A stretch of 64,000 bases of DNA, taken from positions 47,459,493 through 47,523,492 of the forward strand of contig NC_044573.1 in assembly GCF_901933205.1 (NCBI RefSeq), in the 5' to 3' direction. Source of the DNA: Camarhynchus parvulus (lineage: Eukaryota; Chordata; Aves; Passeriformes; Thraupidae). A program made the translations under genes and the position numbers. The number at the start of each line of letters is the position of its first letter. Within the stretch, counting starts at the first letter, position 1. The notes beneath the pieces are model-generated. The model was not told the origin of the DNA. It was given only the letters and a program-made list of their open reading frames with translations, and ran no database searches. Shown here in pieces: positions 13,601 to 26,900 of the stretch.

Positions 13601-16600
13601 AATTGCAAACTGCTGCTGCAGATGGTGAGAGAGGTACATCAGATGCTGCCTTTGCTGTGACTGAAGATGTGGAGGAAGGAAACCCTGGCATAGTGGGAAA
13701 GATACAGGGTTTGGTACAAGGCTTTGCCTACAGATGATAAAGGAAACTCAAAGCCTTCAAACTACAGCTTTCATCAGGTATAGGCAGATGCAGATTAGCA
13801 GCCAAACCACTCTAAAATAAAACACTCCTGTGGTTTCTTCATGCAAAATGATGGTAGCTCCTCAGTACTGAGGAATATTCCACGTGGACAATTTAAAATG
13901 TGCTGAACATTCATCTTCCTCAGATTAAGCAAGATGCACCGTTATGAGCTGTTTTACCTGGAGAAACAAGGCCATGCACATTCATATTCTGGATAAATGT
14001 ATGAAGCTTCACGATTAGACATTTTAATGGAGCAGCCAGTGCTCTACTTGGCCTGGAGGCATGGAGAATTCTCTAGTTTAGTTATCCTCTCATGTAATTT
14101 TTTAAATTATTATGTGTCCTGAGATATAAAAAAGTGGTGATGTATCTTTCTGTGCAAGACACTTAACTACTTATTATAGAATTCCTCCCTATCTCATGCA
14201 GAAATACAAGTGGCTGACTGGCATGGAGCTTTTAATGAAATATGTATTCAGAAGAAAAACATATTGCTCTGTCAGTTCCAGGCCCCACCTGCCTTCATTA
14301 AACCCCTGTTCTTGCTCCCAGGTTCAGAAGAGAGACATTTAATAAACACTGAGGAGGTGTGAAGTATATGGTCATGACCATGTGGCCACTTGCAAAGCTT
14401 CTGGGCTTGTTGCATATTGCTACCAGAGACTGACTTTATTAGTTCCCACATTTACAGTCAGACTTGCTATTTAGCTTCTTGTTTACCAAGAGAAGAACCA
14501 TTAGAACCATGTGCTTGATGATGTCTTTAGAACCTTAGGACTGTGCCTTTGGACAGTATTCCTTTGCCAGAAATTGATGGCATTCATTTCCTTTTTGGGA
14601 AAAGAGGATTTTTCAGTGGTGTCATAGTACAATAGTACTGGAAACAGGGCAGTGGCAAAAGCAACAGTTGCCTCCAGGAAAAACTTAGCAAATAAATATC
14701 AATTAATAAATGAACTCACAGCAAGTTTCCACAATTATTAAAAACTAATAGCTGAAAAACATGATCACCTGTGTTTGCAGTCTCCCTATTAGTGTGGGAG
14801 GTAATGTGTTGCAAGGTACATTATGCCCTAAATTTGAAAAAAAGCTGCAAGTCTTTTTGGAAGAGATGCCTCCTGTGCTGTGGCTGTAAGGCAGGAGATG
14901 TGCTTGGAGCTGGGATTTTTATAGAATTTTGCTCTGGCAAAGTTTCTGTGGACAAGGCAACAGTTACTGAAGGGATTGCCATATTCTCTGCAGGCTTCAT
15001 GCTTGTGCCAGTTTGAATCATTTAATATTATTTGAATAGGTTTTTAGATGCATATTGAATGTGTGTGTATGTGTATGAACAGATATTTTTATGTCACTGG
15101 AGATTTAATACTTTGGCAGTCAGCTCTCAAGTGCTTGGGAGCGCAGCCAAGATAATACTTTCTGAAATCTTTTTGAAGTTTTTCTTTTTTGAACCATGAA
15201 AATGCTTCATTTTTTTCACCTCAGACTTTTTTTTTTTTAAGAGGATGCTGCCAGCTTTGTCAGCCTCACATTATGTATCACCAGCCACACGTTGTGAATA
15301 ACCCCAGATGAAAAGAGGTCTGGCATTCAACTGCATATATACATTGGCATCCTATGGAGAGAATGTGCTCAAGGATTCCCTATGGATGTCTGGAGTCTCA
15401 GTGCATCACTGTGGAATAATAAAAACCTGCCCTCTTCCTGATTTTATGAGACCACAGGGTCTGATCAATGACCTTTCATGAATTCCACTGCCTATGAGTG
15501 ATTTACCTGTATATCCACTGACCCTGTAGGTGAGATACATCAGTCAAAATGGATTGATACAAAAGAATCTGGTTTTCTATCTTCCAATAACAGAAACCTT
15601 ATTTATTTATTCAGAAATAATGAGCTCTGCATTCATGGAATCCTAAAATGTGCCAGGTTCCCCATCTATAGGATAAAATCTGCAATTCAGAGAGAATCAC
15701 AAAATGAGAGAAAAAGGGAAGGAGCATCCAAGCAAACAGATAAGACCACATCAACTGTTTCTTCCTATTACCTCCAGTATCACTTGCTATGTACTTGGAA
15801 ATTACATTAAATCCCAATTGATTTATTTATCTATTTATTTAACTTTCCTATTGGCTGATATATACATTTGTTTTAAATTTAGGTGAGTGAAAGAGGGAAG
15901 AGATGTACTCTTTTAAAGCTAAGAGAACATTTAATTAAAATTTTAAAAATCCCAATCTTTTTGACCCTTACTTCTTATATGTTGCCAAAGCTATGAGGAA
16001 ATTGCCTAAGTAACGAGAGTTTACAACATTTTCTCTTTTTTCTCTCACTGTTTTGCTTCACTGAGATGATTGTCTGTCTTAATGAACATGGGATGTCTTC
16101 TATTCCATTTTAGACACATAGTACTGTTTGATTTTTCTTTCTTTTCAGATTACAGATTAGAAGGTCTTGTCCTTGAAATAGAGAAGTTCACTGAGTTTAT
16201 TTTAGATGTGAGAAAAGAAGTTGGCAATACCAATTATTCATTATTTGTTCATGATCCATTAAAGACTACTATTTCATGTTACATCTACGTGCACTAGGTA
16301 AGCAGCATTCCTACCAATACTGTAGATTATGAAGTAAACTTTTTAGGTGTTCTCATATATCTGTCAGTTATTTCACCAAAATAGAGACACCAGAGATCTT
16401 ATGGCTCCTCTGTGGCTTCTTACATCATTCCCCAGCAGGTCATACTCCCTTCCACTGAAAGTGTCTGATGAAATACCAGGGCCCCACTGCACATACACAG
16501 AACTAAACCAAAGAGAAATGGGCGGGAATGCTGTCAGGTGGAACAGGCTGGATGTGCCTGCACATGTAACTAGCTATGGGGGAAAAGAAGCTTTATCAGT

Positions 16601-16796
16601 CTTTGCAGCATTTTTTACATCCTCCATTTTATGTCTTGCCCATTAAGCCTGAGCATGTGACACTATTAAAAGCTGCTGCAGAGTCCTTCTTGCTAAATTG
16701 ATAAAAACTGGCTTTATAATGGGACTGAATACAAAAATGAGCACTACGTAGCAAATGAAGTTGCCAGATTTCTTAAATAAACTATAGAGTAAGCAA

Positions 16797-16827
16797 AAAA
16801 AAGAAGAGAAAAGAAAAGAAAAAAGCA
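16797..16827. repeat. A-rich purine tract
   Basis: Nearly uninterrupted A with scattered G (AAGAAGAGAAAAG type). This could be a degenerate simple repeat or the decayed A tail of an old retroposon. No retroposon body was recognised beside it. Confidence 0.5.
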
Positions 16828-17854
16828 AACCACCAAACTGATTGCCTCTTGATTAATTGTAGTGGCAACAAAAGCTCAAAATAGCACCATTTATATTGTC
16901 AAGTGATTGCCAGATGAATAACTTTTCTTTCATCATAATAGCACACTGTCACAATAAATGTCAGGGGATAATGGATGCATCTAGATTTTCATCCAGAAAG
17001 ACTGCTTGACAATAGATTGGGACTGAAAAAAATATGCCGCTGAGCAGGAATTACAGCAGAAAAGGTGCTTTCCTTTACTTCTAAATTTGGCTGATGGTCT
17101 ACTCTGACATGTGTTGCTGAGGAATGCTACTTGGCATTACCTTAAAGCTTTAGAGCATCTCCTGCTGTAAGATTTTGCTTGAAGCTGCTTGAAACACTGT
17201 TAAAGTATTTGGGCTGTGATTTTCCAAGAGTTCAACCAGTCTCAAATTTTAAATGTTCAAATAAAATACTTCCTTTTGTCACTCAAAAAAAAAAGTACAT
17301 CCAACATTTCTTTAACAAGCACTGAAATTCAGTCTGAATTTACTATGGGGATTAGGCCTGCTGTGTCTGCCAGAGGGATATGAGGTACTTGGCATGGACC
17401 TTCTCCATGGAGCAGAGAAGTTCTAGGAGATCAGTGGGGAAGCAGACCCATCTGACACAAAGCACTTCTCCCAGGGTGAGCCAGAGATCCCAACACATGC
17501 CGTAAACTCCCTGGCAAAAGCACCCCACCATCCTGTAAGGCTAGGCTGTGGTGGGGTGAGGATCCCTTGTCACCAGTCAGGCGCTGCCCAAACCATGAGC
17601 AGCAGCCATGAGGCTGGAGCTGCTCTGCTGCTGAGAGCAAACCCAGGCTATGTCACAGCTTGAAAAAGATGGTCAAAATGGTCAAAAGATGCTCCCTATA
17701 TGAATAGTTTGTGCTTAAAAGGCATAGCCTTGTTTTGTCCCTTTTGTATAGACAAGTGAAGACTGCTTTTAAAGACGGGAGCAAATATCATTTTCCTATG
17801 GGCTATTTTTCCATTCAGTAACAGGATGAACTTGTTTTGGGAATGAATCGCGTT

Positions 17855-17910
17855 CATGTGGTAAATGAAAATTATGTGGTAAAGTGAAAATCATGTAGTA
17901 AATGAAGAGG
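17855..17910. repeat. Three imperfect tandem copies of an 18-19 bp unit
   Basis: Units at about 17855-17873, 17874-17892 and 17893-17910 share the pattern ATGTGGTAAATGAAAAT with a few substitutions. This looks like local slippage or duplication. It lies directly before a 9-bp inverted repeat. Confidence 0.75.
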
Positions 17911-17915
17911 GGAAT

Positions 17916-17939
17916 TGAAAGACATCAAACTGTCTTTCA
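17916..17939. repeat. Perfect 9-bp inverted repeat
   Basis: TGAAAGACA (17916-17924) and its exact complement TGTCTTTCA (17931-17939) are separated by six bases. This could fold as a small hairpin. It directly follows the triplet tandem repeat. Confidence 0.7.
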
Positions 17940-20900
17940 TCAAGTTAAAACATTAGGCTTTATTTCCATCTCTGGGCAGCCATATGTAAGTACCAAAATA
18001 ACAAAGCTGTGATCTTATTTATGATTTCCTTATAATATTATAATATTATGTAAATTGAAGCAGCTTGGCCAAAATGGGGACCCACAGTTAATGGTGTGAC
18101 CCTTCTCTCTCTGTCTCAGTTTTATATGCATCTTTGTGTGACTAAGCCCCATGCCTCAGGGGAGAGTTATAGCATAAAATTAGTTTGATTAATTTGAAAG
18201 AATTTGAATAAAGAAAGCTTGCTCCCCGTCTCATCACATTCCCTGCACTGTAAGAGAGGGAGAGCTCCTGTAAATGGCAGATGGTTATGTGGTGACAAAA
18301 TTGAAGTCTTTGACCTAAGGAATGCCAAAAAAGAAATCTGAACTACAGGATAATAATCAGTCTTATTTTGGACATGCCCTGTTCCAGAATTCTAGGTCTG
18401 GGGTTAGATCATACCAAGGGACATTAATGTAGGTTTTAATGTTCAAGATGAGTATCGATAAAAAATCATAGAGTAGAAAGAGAAGAATCTCTTCTTTTTT
18501 TTTTGCTCAGTGCCACTAGTCCTCATTTGTGCTACAGGATCCTTGCCTTGGAGCAATAGTTTGAAACATTTTTGCAGAAGAGTATCTAAAACCATTAGAA
18601 GTGAGACCAACAGGTCACTTTTTATATATATGTGCTTAATATCTGTAGCTGCTATTAATTTCAGGAGAAGACAAGAACTGAAACGGGCTATTTTTTTTTC
18701 TTTAAATATCAAAATAAGAACTTACTGTTTAGCTTTAGGAAAATATTTGCAAATGTTGGTGTTAGTATACGATGTGTCAGCCTCATCACCTGCCAAATGG
18801 GGAGGACAGTGCTACATCCCACACAAACACACTACATTACAGACAGACTGAATCCATAACTATTTATGCTCTGTAAAGCTCTAGAGAAAGACCGCTCGTA
18901 GCCTCCCAGATGACTTTGAAGAGTTGGAGTGTCTTGTACTGGGGTGAATAAAGATGAATATCAGAGGCAGAAAGGACCTGGAGCGACGCTGCTCAAGTGT
19001 AAACACATATTCTGTAACATGCCATGACATCAGTTTAAAAAATCTCAGAGGCAATTGTGACAGAAAATGCAGAGGCTCATGAGGCTTAAATCTCTCTTGA
19101 CTAAATTCAATGTTTCAGTAGGCATGAGAAGGTAAATTTGTTTAGTCCCTGTTTTCAAATTAAAGTTCTGATTATCGACAATTGAAAGGTGGACTCATGT
19201 CTCTTAATTATTGGATTAAAACCAGTAAATACCTTTTCACCATGGCTTGATGTAATTGTCAATGATGAAGACAAATGTAGTTCAATCGTTTTGCAAAGAT
19301 ATGGCACAAAGTGTAATTTTTTTATGGTTTTATGCAGGGCTTTCCTCTCAAAATAAGGGAAGTCCCCAGCCTTCTGTTGAGGACTCTTTGTCTTAACCTT
19401 GATAACTGCATGTTAGCCATTCATGGCAGGTATGAGTTCCCTGCAAGAGAGAGAGCTTTTGGAAAATTTAGCAAAACTGGCCTGACTGGATGACTAAGCA
19501 TCAGGCTTTAGCTGAACACATCATGTGTTAGGCAACGTGGAAGGCCTGCATACTGAATCTTCACATGTAGCTGCTTTTGTAGAGAAGAAAACATACCAAG
19601 TGTGTTTGGGAAAATGCTCCTCATTGGGGAATCCTCTCCCTTTTCTTCTTTAGATCAGGTAGGACATAACATGCCCCCAGCTGATGTAATACAATTCCTA
19701 TATATACTCAATGGTTTGTTTGCAGTAAACTAAATAATCAAATTAATATTTCGCTGCATGAGTGAACTTTTCCTTGTAGGAAATAATACAAATTTCCTTT
19801 GAATTATTCTACAGATGCGGTTATACTTTCAAATATGGATTAAAGGAGAAAAATACTTTTTACCACTGTATCCTGTAACTTTTTTATTAAGAGCTGGATC
19901 CTTATTCCTTTGTCTTGGTCATGTGACATTAACCATCCTTGTGAAACTTGGGTGTTAGAGTACCACTTAAAATTTTTTTTAAAGGGTTCAGATTGTCTCA
20001 GAAAAGCAGAAGATCGAGAAAGTCTTGTCATGGTGTTACTACAACAGGACTATGAGTCTTTTCATTTTTTGGTACTCTGCTAAGAATTAACCCTAGCCTT
20101 TGGCTGGGCTGAGCCTAGCACAGTAGTAGAAGAATAACTTGTAGCTCAGCTGTTAAGTCCAGTATCTCTTTTAAGAAGTAGCTCTTCGTGCTGACAGATG
20201 CACTTGTTACCTGATTGGGCTCCTTCTCTTCTGTGTTTTCCTTCTGTTGTCTTTGCCACTGTGACAGTGAGTACAAACTCAGAGAGAATCCCCAGCTGAC
20301 AGGGATGTCTGAGCTTGGGCCATAAGGAGCAAGATATAAAGCTCTAATGGACAGCATGCAGCACTTCTCTCATCCACCTCAGTCAGAACTCTGGATTTTC
20401 ATGATTTAGCCAGGATTTCGTGGACATCAGAGTGAAACAAAGCACAGACGCCTTTCATGCTGCTCCTCTCCCTTTGTTTCTATCACGTGCTTTGTGTGCA
20501 ATACCTACATGGTTGGGAATTGGCACCATTGCTCTCCCTTCGCAGCCAGGACAGGGACAGCAGACCACCCCTGCCTCCTGTGCCCACAGGGACAAACACT
20601 GGTTCCCATTTCAGCTTGCATTTTCTGTAGAAGCCAGATGAAAATGCATCAGCAGAGACCTCTGGAGCAAGCAAACAAAACAGCCAGAGACCTGCAACTC
20701 TCTACAGGCATCTTCCCCTGTGGAAAGAGAGAAACAAGTGTGAAGAGCTAGGGCTGGAGCTCAGGAGGGTCTGAAGGTGAAGGGAGGCTGAGCCTTGGTG
20801 GGCTGTAGGCTGTCCCAGACATAGCAGGAAGAAGTCCTACACTCACACAGACCCTGTGACCTGAGTCCCTTGGAGGAGAATGTCAAGGGGGAACTTCCCA

Positions 20901-22190
20901 TCCTTGTCCTTTTCAAAGCTCTTTGTCCCAAACTGGTCACATATAGATCTTGAGTGCCTTGGTGAGCAGTACCTGTGAAATTCCCTGTGGTCTCAAAGAG
21001 CCTGAGAGGGCTCCATCTGCCCTGTCTCTCATCCTCAGACAGTGTGACATTGTGGGCACCTTGTCTCCTGTGCACGTGGGGGACTCTCCTGTGGAACATG
21101 CCTGACCTCTGTAAATCAGTGTTCCCTGCCTTTAGCACCAAGAGGCCTTTGCACAGAATGTGTTTGTCTCCCCTGTTTCGTTTCTTCAGTCAGGCTTGCC
21201 CCTTTGTGTCACAGGTGACAAGCTGTTTGTGACAGGAAGATGGAGCACACAGATAAGGGAAAGTCCTAGCAACAGAGCAAGTAAATACGGCTTGCTGTGA
21301 TGTTTTTGCCAGATGTGTGTTGTTCATGCTGCTATGAACAGAGGTGCTGAGGCTCAGAGAGCTCTAAATGCAGAAAGGAAACACAAACACAAATGTCTAA
21401 AAGCAGAGCACTGTGCAAGAAAGCTTTTGCTACCCCCGTCCTGATCCTGCTCCAGCACTGCCCCATGCCCAGCCTGCCATGGGCAGGGTATGCCTGCTGA
21501 CAACATCTATCTTAAGAAACAGCATTAAAGAGAGAAAGGCTTGGAATGTTTTGTAAGTGCTGGGGAAAGGTCTGTGCGCAGCAGCCAGTGAAGATGATGA
21601 TATCTACCTTAAATAAACAAACAACCCAGCGCTAAGGAGGAAAAGTCTCTGAGTGTTTTTCAAATGGTGGTATTGCAATCTGACAACACAGCGTTATTCT
21701 GGAGCTGAGATTCAAAGCCTGGACCTTGCTGGGAAAATTAGTTCTCCTTAGACCTGCCAGCTTTTCTGTCCTCCTGAGGGTTAACTGTGTTGTGGACTGT
21801 GGTGTTATTTGATGATTTTTATGGCTGCAGCATCTAAGCTTGCCCCAGCTGATGTGACTCTTGTGCCTTCTCATTGTGTGCTCTTTTTTATTCCATGAGC
21901 TTTCACAGACATCACAAATCTTCCTTTAACACTGATCATGAGGTAACTGTAAATACAGAAAATGATTCAAAATTATTGAACTGTATGGTGCCACTTCTAC
22001 AGCTATGCCATGTATGCTATAAAAAGAGGCTGAGTAAGAATGAGCAGGAGTAAACTGGCATTGAGATCAAGGTGAGAAACAGTAAGAGGACTGTTGAAAA
22101 TTTTCTTTTATTTATACACCCTTCTCCTGTGTCCAGGCCTGAGTTGAAAGGAAAGACCAACGGAGTTTTTAAACATATCTAAAGGATTTC

Positions 22191-22250
22191 TAAGCTCAGT
22201 TTTCACTTGTGTCCATTTTGTAAGCTCAGTTTTCACTTGTGTCCATTGTT
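22191..22250. repeat. 30-bp tandem duplication, two copies
   Basis: Copies at 22191-22220 and 22221-22250 both begin TAAGCTCAGTTTTCACTTGT and are identical over the first 27 bases. The difference at the end is small, so the duplication appears young. Confidence 0.85.
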
Positions 22251-23579
22251 GATTGGAACCCAGTTCCCCTATGCAGCTTTGAAATACCCTTGGGTAAATG
22301 AACATCCCAAAGTCATTGAAAGAATCATGAGCTGAACTAGGGTCAGAGCTGAGGGCCAGGCTGTGATGCACTGCGTTCATGCCCAGCAGTGTGACTTGTG
22401 CCAGACTGCCCCAGAGGAACACTGGATACACACATCTGGGTAAATCCTTATGTCAAGGACAACAGGAGGGCAAAACTCTCTCATTTTCTTATTTTTAAAG
22501 TCCACAACCATATTACCCAAGCACAAATAAAGCACATTGGAGAGCATGCAGCATAGCCACCTCTCAAAAAGGGAAATGGAGCTCAGAAGGAAAATCTCTT
22601 GGCACTGTTGGGGAGATGCAGCCTGATAGGCACTTCCCCCTGTAATCGTGCCAAGGCTGGTGCAAAGGCATCGCATCAAATGATAAGAACAATGAGCAAC
22701 AGCAGCCTCAAAAACAGAGATAAGAACAACATCCTCACAACTGCAAAATGGAGCTTGGGGTGGGAAATTAATCTTGAAGAAACTCAAAAGTTAACAGCAC
22801 AGGTACTCAGCCAGCTTCTCAAGGAATATGACATAATTCAGGACTTAACGCTGATTCACACACATTGAGGATCTTGGCACTTAGAGGCTTCAGTTTCTAA
22901 ATTAGCATCACACAGATGCCCATGAAAATCCTGGCACAGTTAATAACCTTGCTAAGTATTCTAGGCATTATTTTTAAGTAGAAAAGAAAAAGCATCAATC
23001 CAACTCCCCTCCCCCCAAAAAAACAAACTAGCAAAAAATCAAAATAATTACCAAGGTGCCTGCCAAATTAAAATACAGTTTAATTGTTCTGTTTAAGTGT
23101 TCAAACAAAACATGTATAACACATCCCAGGAAAACACACTCATTCTTGCTTCCTTCCCCAAATAAAAAGACATTGATTTGTCAGTGCATTTTCAAGTCTA
23201 AAAGATATATTAAAAAACTCCTATACCATACATTTTTGAAAATGTTGCTCAGATTCAGCTTCCATGAGAGACATCACTCCCAGTGGTGGTATTTAAGCAT
23301 TTTGCCTTGATAATTTTGCAGTTTGTCTATTATAGTGTTACCTAACAAGAGTAGCTAAAGAATGAAGAGCTAACTCCTTATGTCTGTTGAGATGCAAATC
23401 ACAGGAGCTGTCAGGACTTTGTCAGAAGCCATAAGGGACACACTGCTGGCTCCACGGCACAGTCCTGCCTGCCTTTCTTGCGAGAGAGATCAAGCCAAAC
23501 TGTTGCCAAGCTGTTACCCAAAGTTTTGTTTGGGTTTCTTATTAGCTTGTTCCCGCACAGCTGGCGGGACACAGAGATG

Positions 23580-23990
23580 GGGCAGTGTGATGTAGTCGAT
23601 CTGCCAGGCCTCCCCATACTTGTACTTGGACCATCGCCCACCATACCATAGGGGCTTCACTCGCTTGGCCTGCCTAATGGCAGCACACGTCTCACAGTCA
23701 TGGATAACCTGAGAAATACTGTCCATGGTTAGATCCACCCCTCGGTCTCGTGCCCACTTATAGGTGGCATCCCTGCCCTGATGGCCTGAGGCATCATGGG
23801 CCCATCGAGCTAGGAATAACTCTCCCTTGTGTTCCCAATCTAGGTCTATCTTGGACACCTCTATATTTGCAGCCTGGTCTACCTGCTCATTGTTTTGGTG
23901 CTCCTCATTAGCTCTACTCTTGGGGACATGGGCATCTACATGGCAGACTTTCACAGGTAGCCTCCCTAGCCCCATCCATCGCTTTCCCTG
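23580..23990 (-). pseudogene. Endogenous retrovirus pol fragment (RNase H end and integrase N-terminus)
   Basis: A minus-strand open frame (23514-24092, 192 codons) contains retroviral pol sequence at about codons 36-171. It first shows the C-terminal part of an RNase H domain, with conserved His and a final Asp in an NEQVDQAA context. Next comes an integrase zinc finger of the form H-x4-H-x28-C-x2-C (bases 23685-23798). Last is the opening of the integrase core with WQIDY (Asp at about 23595-23597), presumably the first acidic residue of the DDE triad. The match stops just after that Asp, and the final 21 codons look unrelated. The rest of the core, the C-terminal integrase domain, reverse transcriptase, gag and env were not seen, so this is a truncated, inactive relic. 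The first 35 codons may be host flank. It is not clearly joined to any LTR in the window. Confidence 0.85.
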
Positions 23991-26900
23991 TGTCATTGGG
24001 AACGGTGAAGGCCACAGTGAGCCTTCAGTGCCGCTCAGACCTCTGAGTGCCAGCAGCTCAGGGAGCAGCAGTGTGAAGCTCCCCCCGAGCATCTGCTTGG
24101 GGCTGTACGTGCAGCACCAACATTGGGCAGCGTGGGCTGCTGGGCACCCAGAGAGTGATGGACCATCACAGCCTGGATTATGACTGTGGGACTGACAGTC
24201 TGTTCAGCTGTGGGGGACACCTCACTGTGGGCTGCTGGAGGGCAGCTGGGGAAACAGCTTCTTTTAAACTATTGACTTATTTTGAGGCATTCCAAGGAAC
24301 TGAAATTACCCGTCTCTAGGTGACACTTGCAAGGAAAATACACTCTTGGTGCATTGCAAAGATATCCTTTGTTCGGAAAACAGGGAGCTGACCAGAGACT
24401 GGCCTGCCCTGAGCTAGTCCTTCAGGCACACCATCTGTCCAGGAGGGAGGTCCTGCAGATCTGTTCCTGGTTCAGGCTCAGAGCAGCATGGGGAGGTAGG
24501 AGTCCCACACACCATACCATGGAGTAGGCGGGGGAATGGATCTCATGCCACCTCCACATTGCACAGTGTGCAATAAATAAAGTGGGTGGATTAAATGTCA
24601 TAGATACATACCACTCCTAAACTCTTATCTGTCTGCACTGGTATCTGTGCCAGCTGCTTCTCCACCTACCTAGAGGCCTTTTGGTTATGGAAACCCACAA
24701 CTCACAACATTATTTTACTTCTGTAGAAATACATTGCTTACGCCCACAGTGAAACCAAGTAGAAAACAAATGCTCTTACTTGGTGCCAAAGAGTGACCTG
24801 CTCTGTTGGGGGAGCAGTCCTGTTTTGTGTGATTTACTGAAGCTGAATTAAAGGCAAAGAATAGTTTGCTTGTTTTCTAGTAGAATACAATTTACCTGTA
24901 GTACTGGAAATGGCAACCAGTCACTCCTGCTCTCTTCTACCATCTCTGCTTGGGAGCTTGCAGGGTTTGCCAAAATTTGAGTCCAGGTCCAGATATGGGG
25001 CTTGTGGTTACCACGCACTTGGCAGTGTGGCATTCCTTATCTTCTTCTTCTTCTTTGCTAATATTCCTGTTGGGAATCTTACACAGATAAAAATAGTCTA
25101 CAGTGTCTGCTTCTCCTTCCCAATGATTTGCAGACAGATACTTGCCAAGTGTCTAGTGACTCATTTATTTGGGAAAAAAAACCGACCACAACAATGCAAT
25201 CTGCAAACCCACACTCTTCCAACTCCCATGTAAGAAGGATTTTTGACAGTCACTCAGACCTCGTGTAGAATAGATATTAGCAACCTGTTCCCCTGCTTTT
25301 GTCTAAAGAGTGATGAATACAAGCCCAGGGGACAAATTTCCGCTGCCTTTTTCTTTTGGTAGCCACTTACTCCATGCAAAGTGTACCTGACACCAGTCTG
25401 GACACCCAAGTTATTGAGCAGAGGTTGGGTGGAGATGCATGGGCTGGGCTGGTGTAGCTGCCGACACTCTGTCCTTGACAGAAGGATGGAGACTAAATCT
25501 CACGTGTGCTTTGCTGCTTTGTGGTTCTGGTCCAGCCAGCTATTTAGCCAGTGAAAAATTGCTTGGATGTTTTTTTCACCAGCTTGTGCAGCATTGCACT
25601 GGGTGCTCTGAAGGTGAGTAAGTGCTGTGTTTCTCTGAGGATGTTTTTGTAATTGAATACACTTGGTCAGCAGAACTCTTACTAAGACATAGACAGAAAA
25701 GATTTTGAAAACAAAAGAAAAAGGGATAAAAAAAGAGAAAACCTCTATGAACAAAGAGACCAAACTTTTGGCACTTACCACAGAATGAAATGTCACTGTC
25801 TGTACTCCTGCATTGCAGTAGTTGTAGGTGGACTGACTCCTCAGACATGGGCTCTTGCAAGGTCAGATCCAAACAAAGGAGCCACAAGCCTATTCACATG
25901 TGTAAAGATAAAAAGATCTAGTTTTTCTATGTTTGGTGCCACTTGTTTCTGAAAAACCCAGCAGCACTCCAAAAAAGCATCTTGCTGAGGCACAGAGCAG
26001 TTCAGGAGACAGCAAAAAGCCACAGTGTCTGTGAATTGCAGAGCAGGAGTTAGGAGTCCCAGTACTTTGCTGTATCCAGAAGCAGTAAAAGTAAGACACA
26101 GAATGCCAGGGTGGATCAATGCCTATCATTTATAGCTGTCAAGAAAGCATATTGCAATTTCCCTGATGGAAGAAGCGGACATCTCGAAGACAATTTTCAG
26201 AGAAGGGCTGGTGTTTCCCATGTCCTTGGGAAGCAAAACTTTCTGTCATTTCCTATTGAATTCTCTTCTACTACTTGTCTGCCTAAACGCATAGTTACAG
26301 TGCTTCTGAATTTTATTTGGAAGCCAAAACACTGAGGATTATTACCTAAGCAAAAGCCCTCCAACCCTCCACCATCTCACCCTCATGACACAATTTAATC
26401 AATACCTACCTCCATTTAAATATCCCACTGTCTCTTATTCATGGTGCTGAAAAGCCCTGGAGCAATGCACTACTATACATGACTATTTCCTACTCAAGAA
26501 ACAAAAAATTAAAAAATTGTGGCATTCTATTTTTAAATAATAAATAGAAAATATTTATTTTACAGCATTTTCAAGATCATTTTGACAAAAAGGCAGTTTT
26601 CATCAAGCATTTGACAGACCAAAAGAAAGAACTACAGAAAGCTTCGTAGCTCATACAGCTGCATACACAAGGTGAGTTCTTGCTCTTTAGATATATTTAC
26701 GTATGTGTATGTTTCCAGTTTTAACAATTACAAACTAAAAGCTGATATACTGAATTTCAAGAAAACTCCTACTCATGATATAATTACATTGCAGTAATAA
26801 AATCAGTGCTTAATATGTTCAAAGCAGACAGATATGAAAACAGTATAGTACCTTGCCACGTTGCCGTCTCCTTGTCTATACAAATCTGCTGTATTTCTTT

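Larger units (their letters stand above)
10665..23579. other. Intergenic DNA, no gene recognised
   Basis: About 13 kb without a convincing exon. Short open frames (up to 126 codons near 20761-21141, minus) lie in a GC-richer patch at about 20400-21240, but none matches a family I recognise. AT-rich stretches with many ATTA-type cores occur at about 12720-13210. Simple sequence includes a TG-rich run near 15060-15076, a poly-T run at 15227-15238 and a purine-rich A tract at 16797-16827. Three small tandem or inverted repeats are listed separately. Confidence 0.55.

Noticed and set aside
20761..21141. 126-codon minus-strand open frame in a GC-richer patch
   Set aside because: Overlaps other frames on both strands, no family resemblance, no conserved motif.
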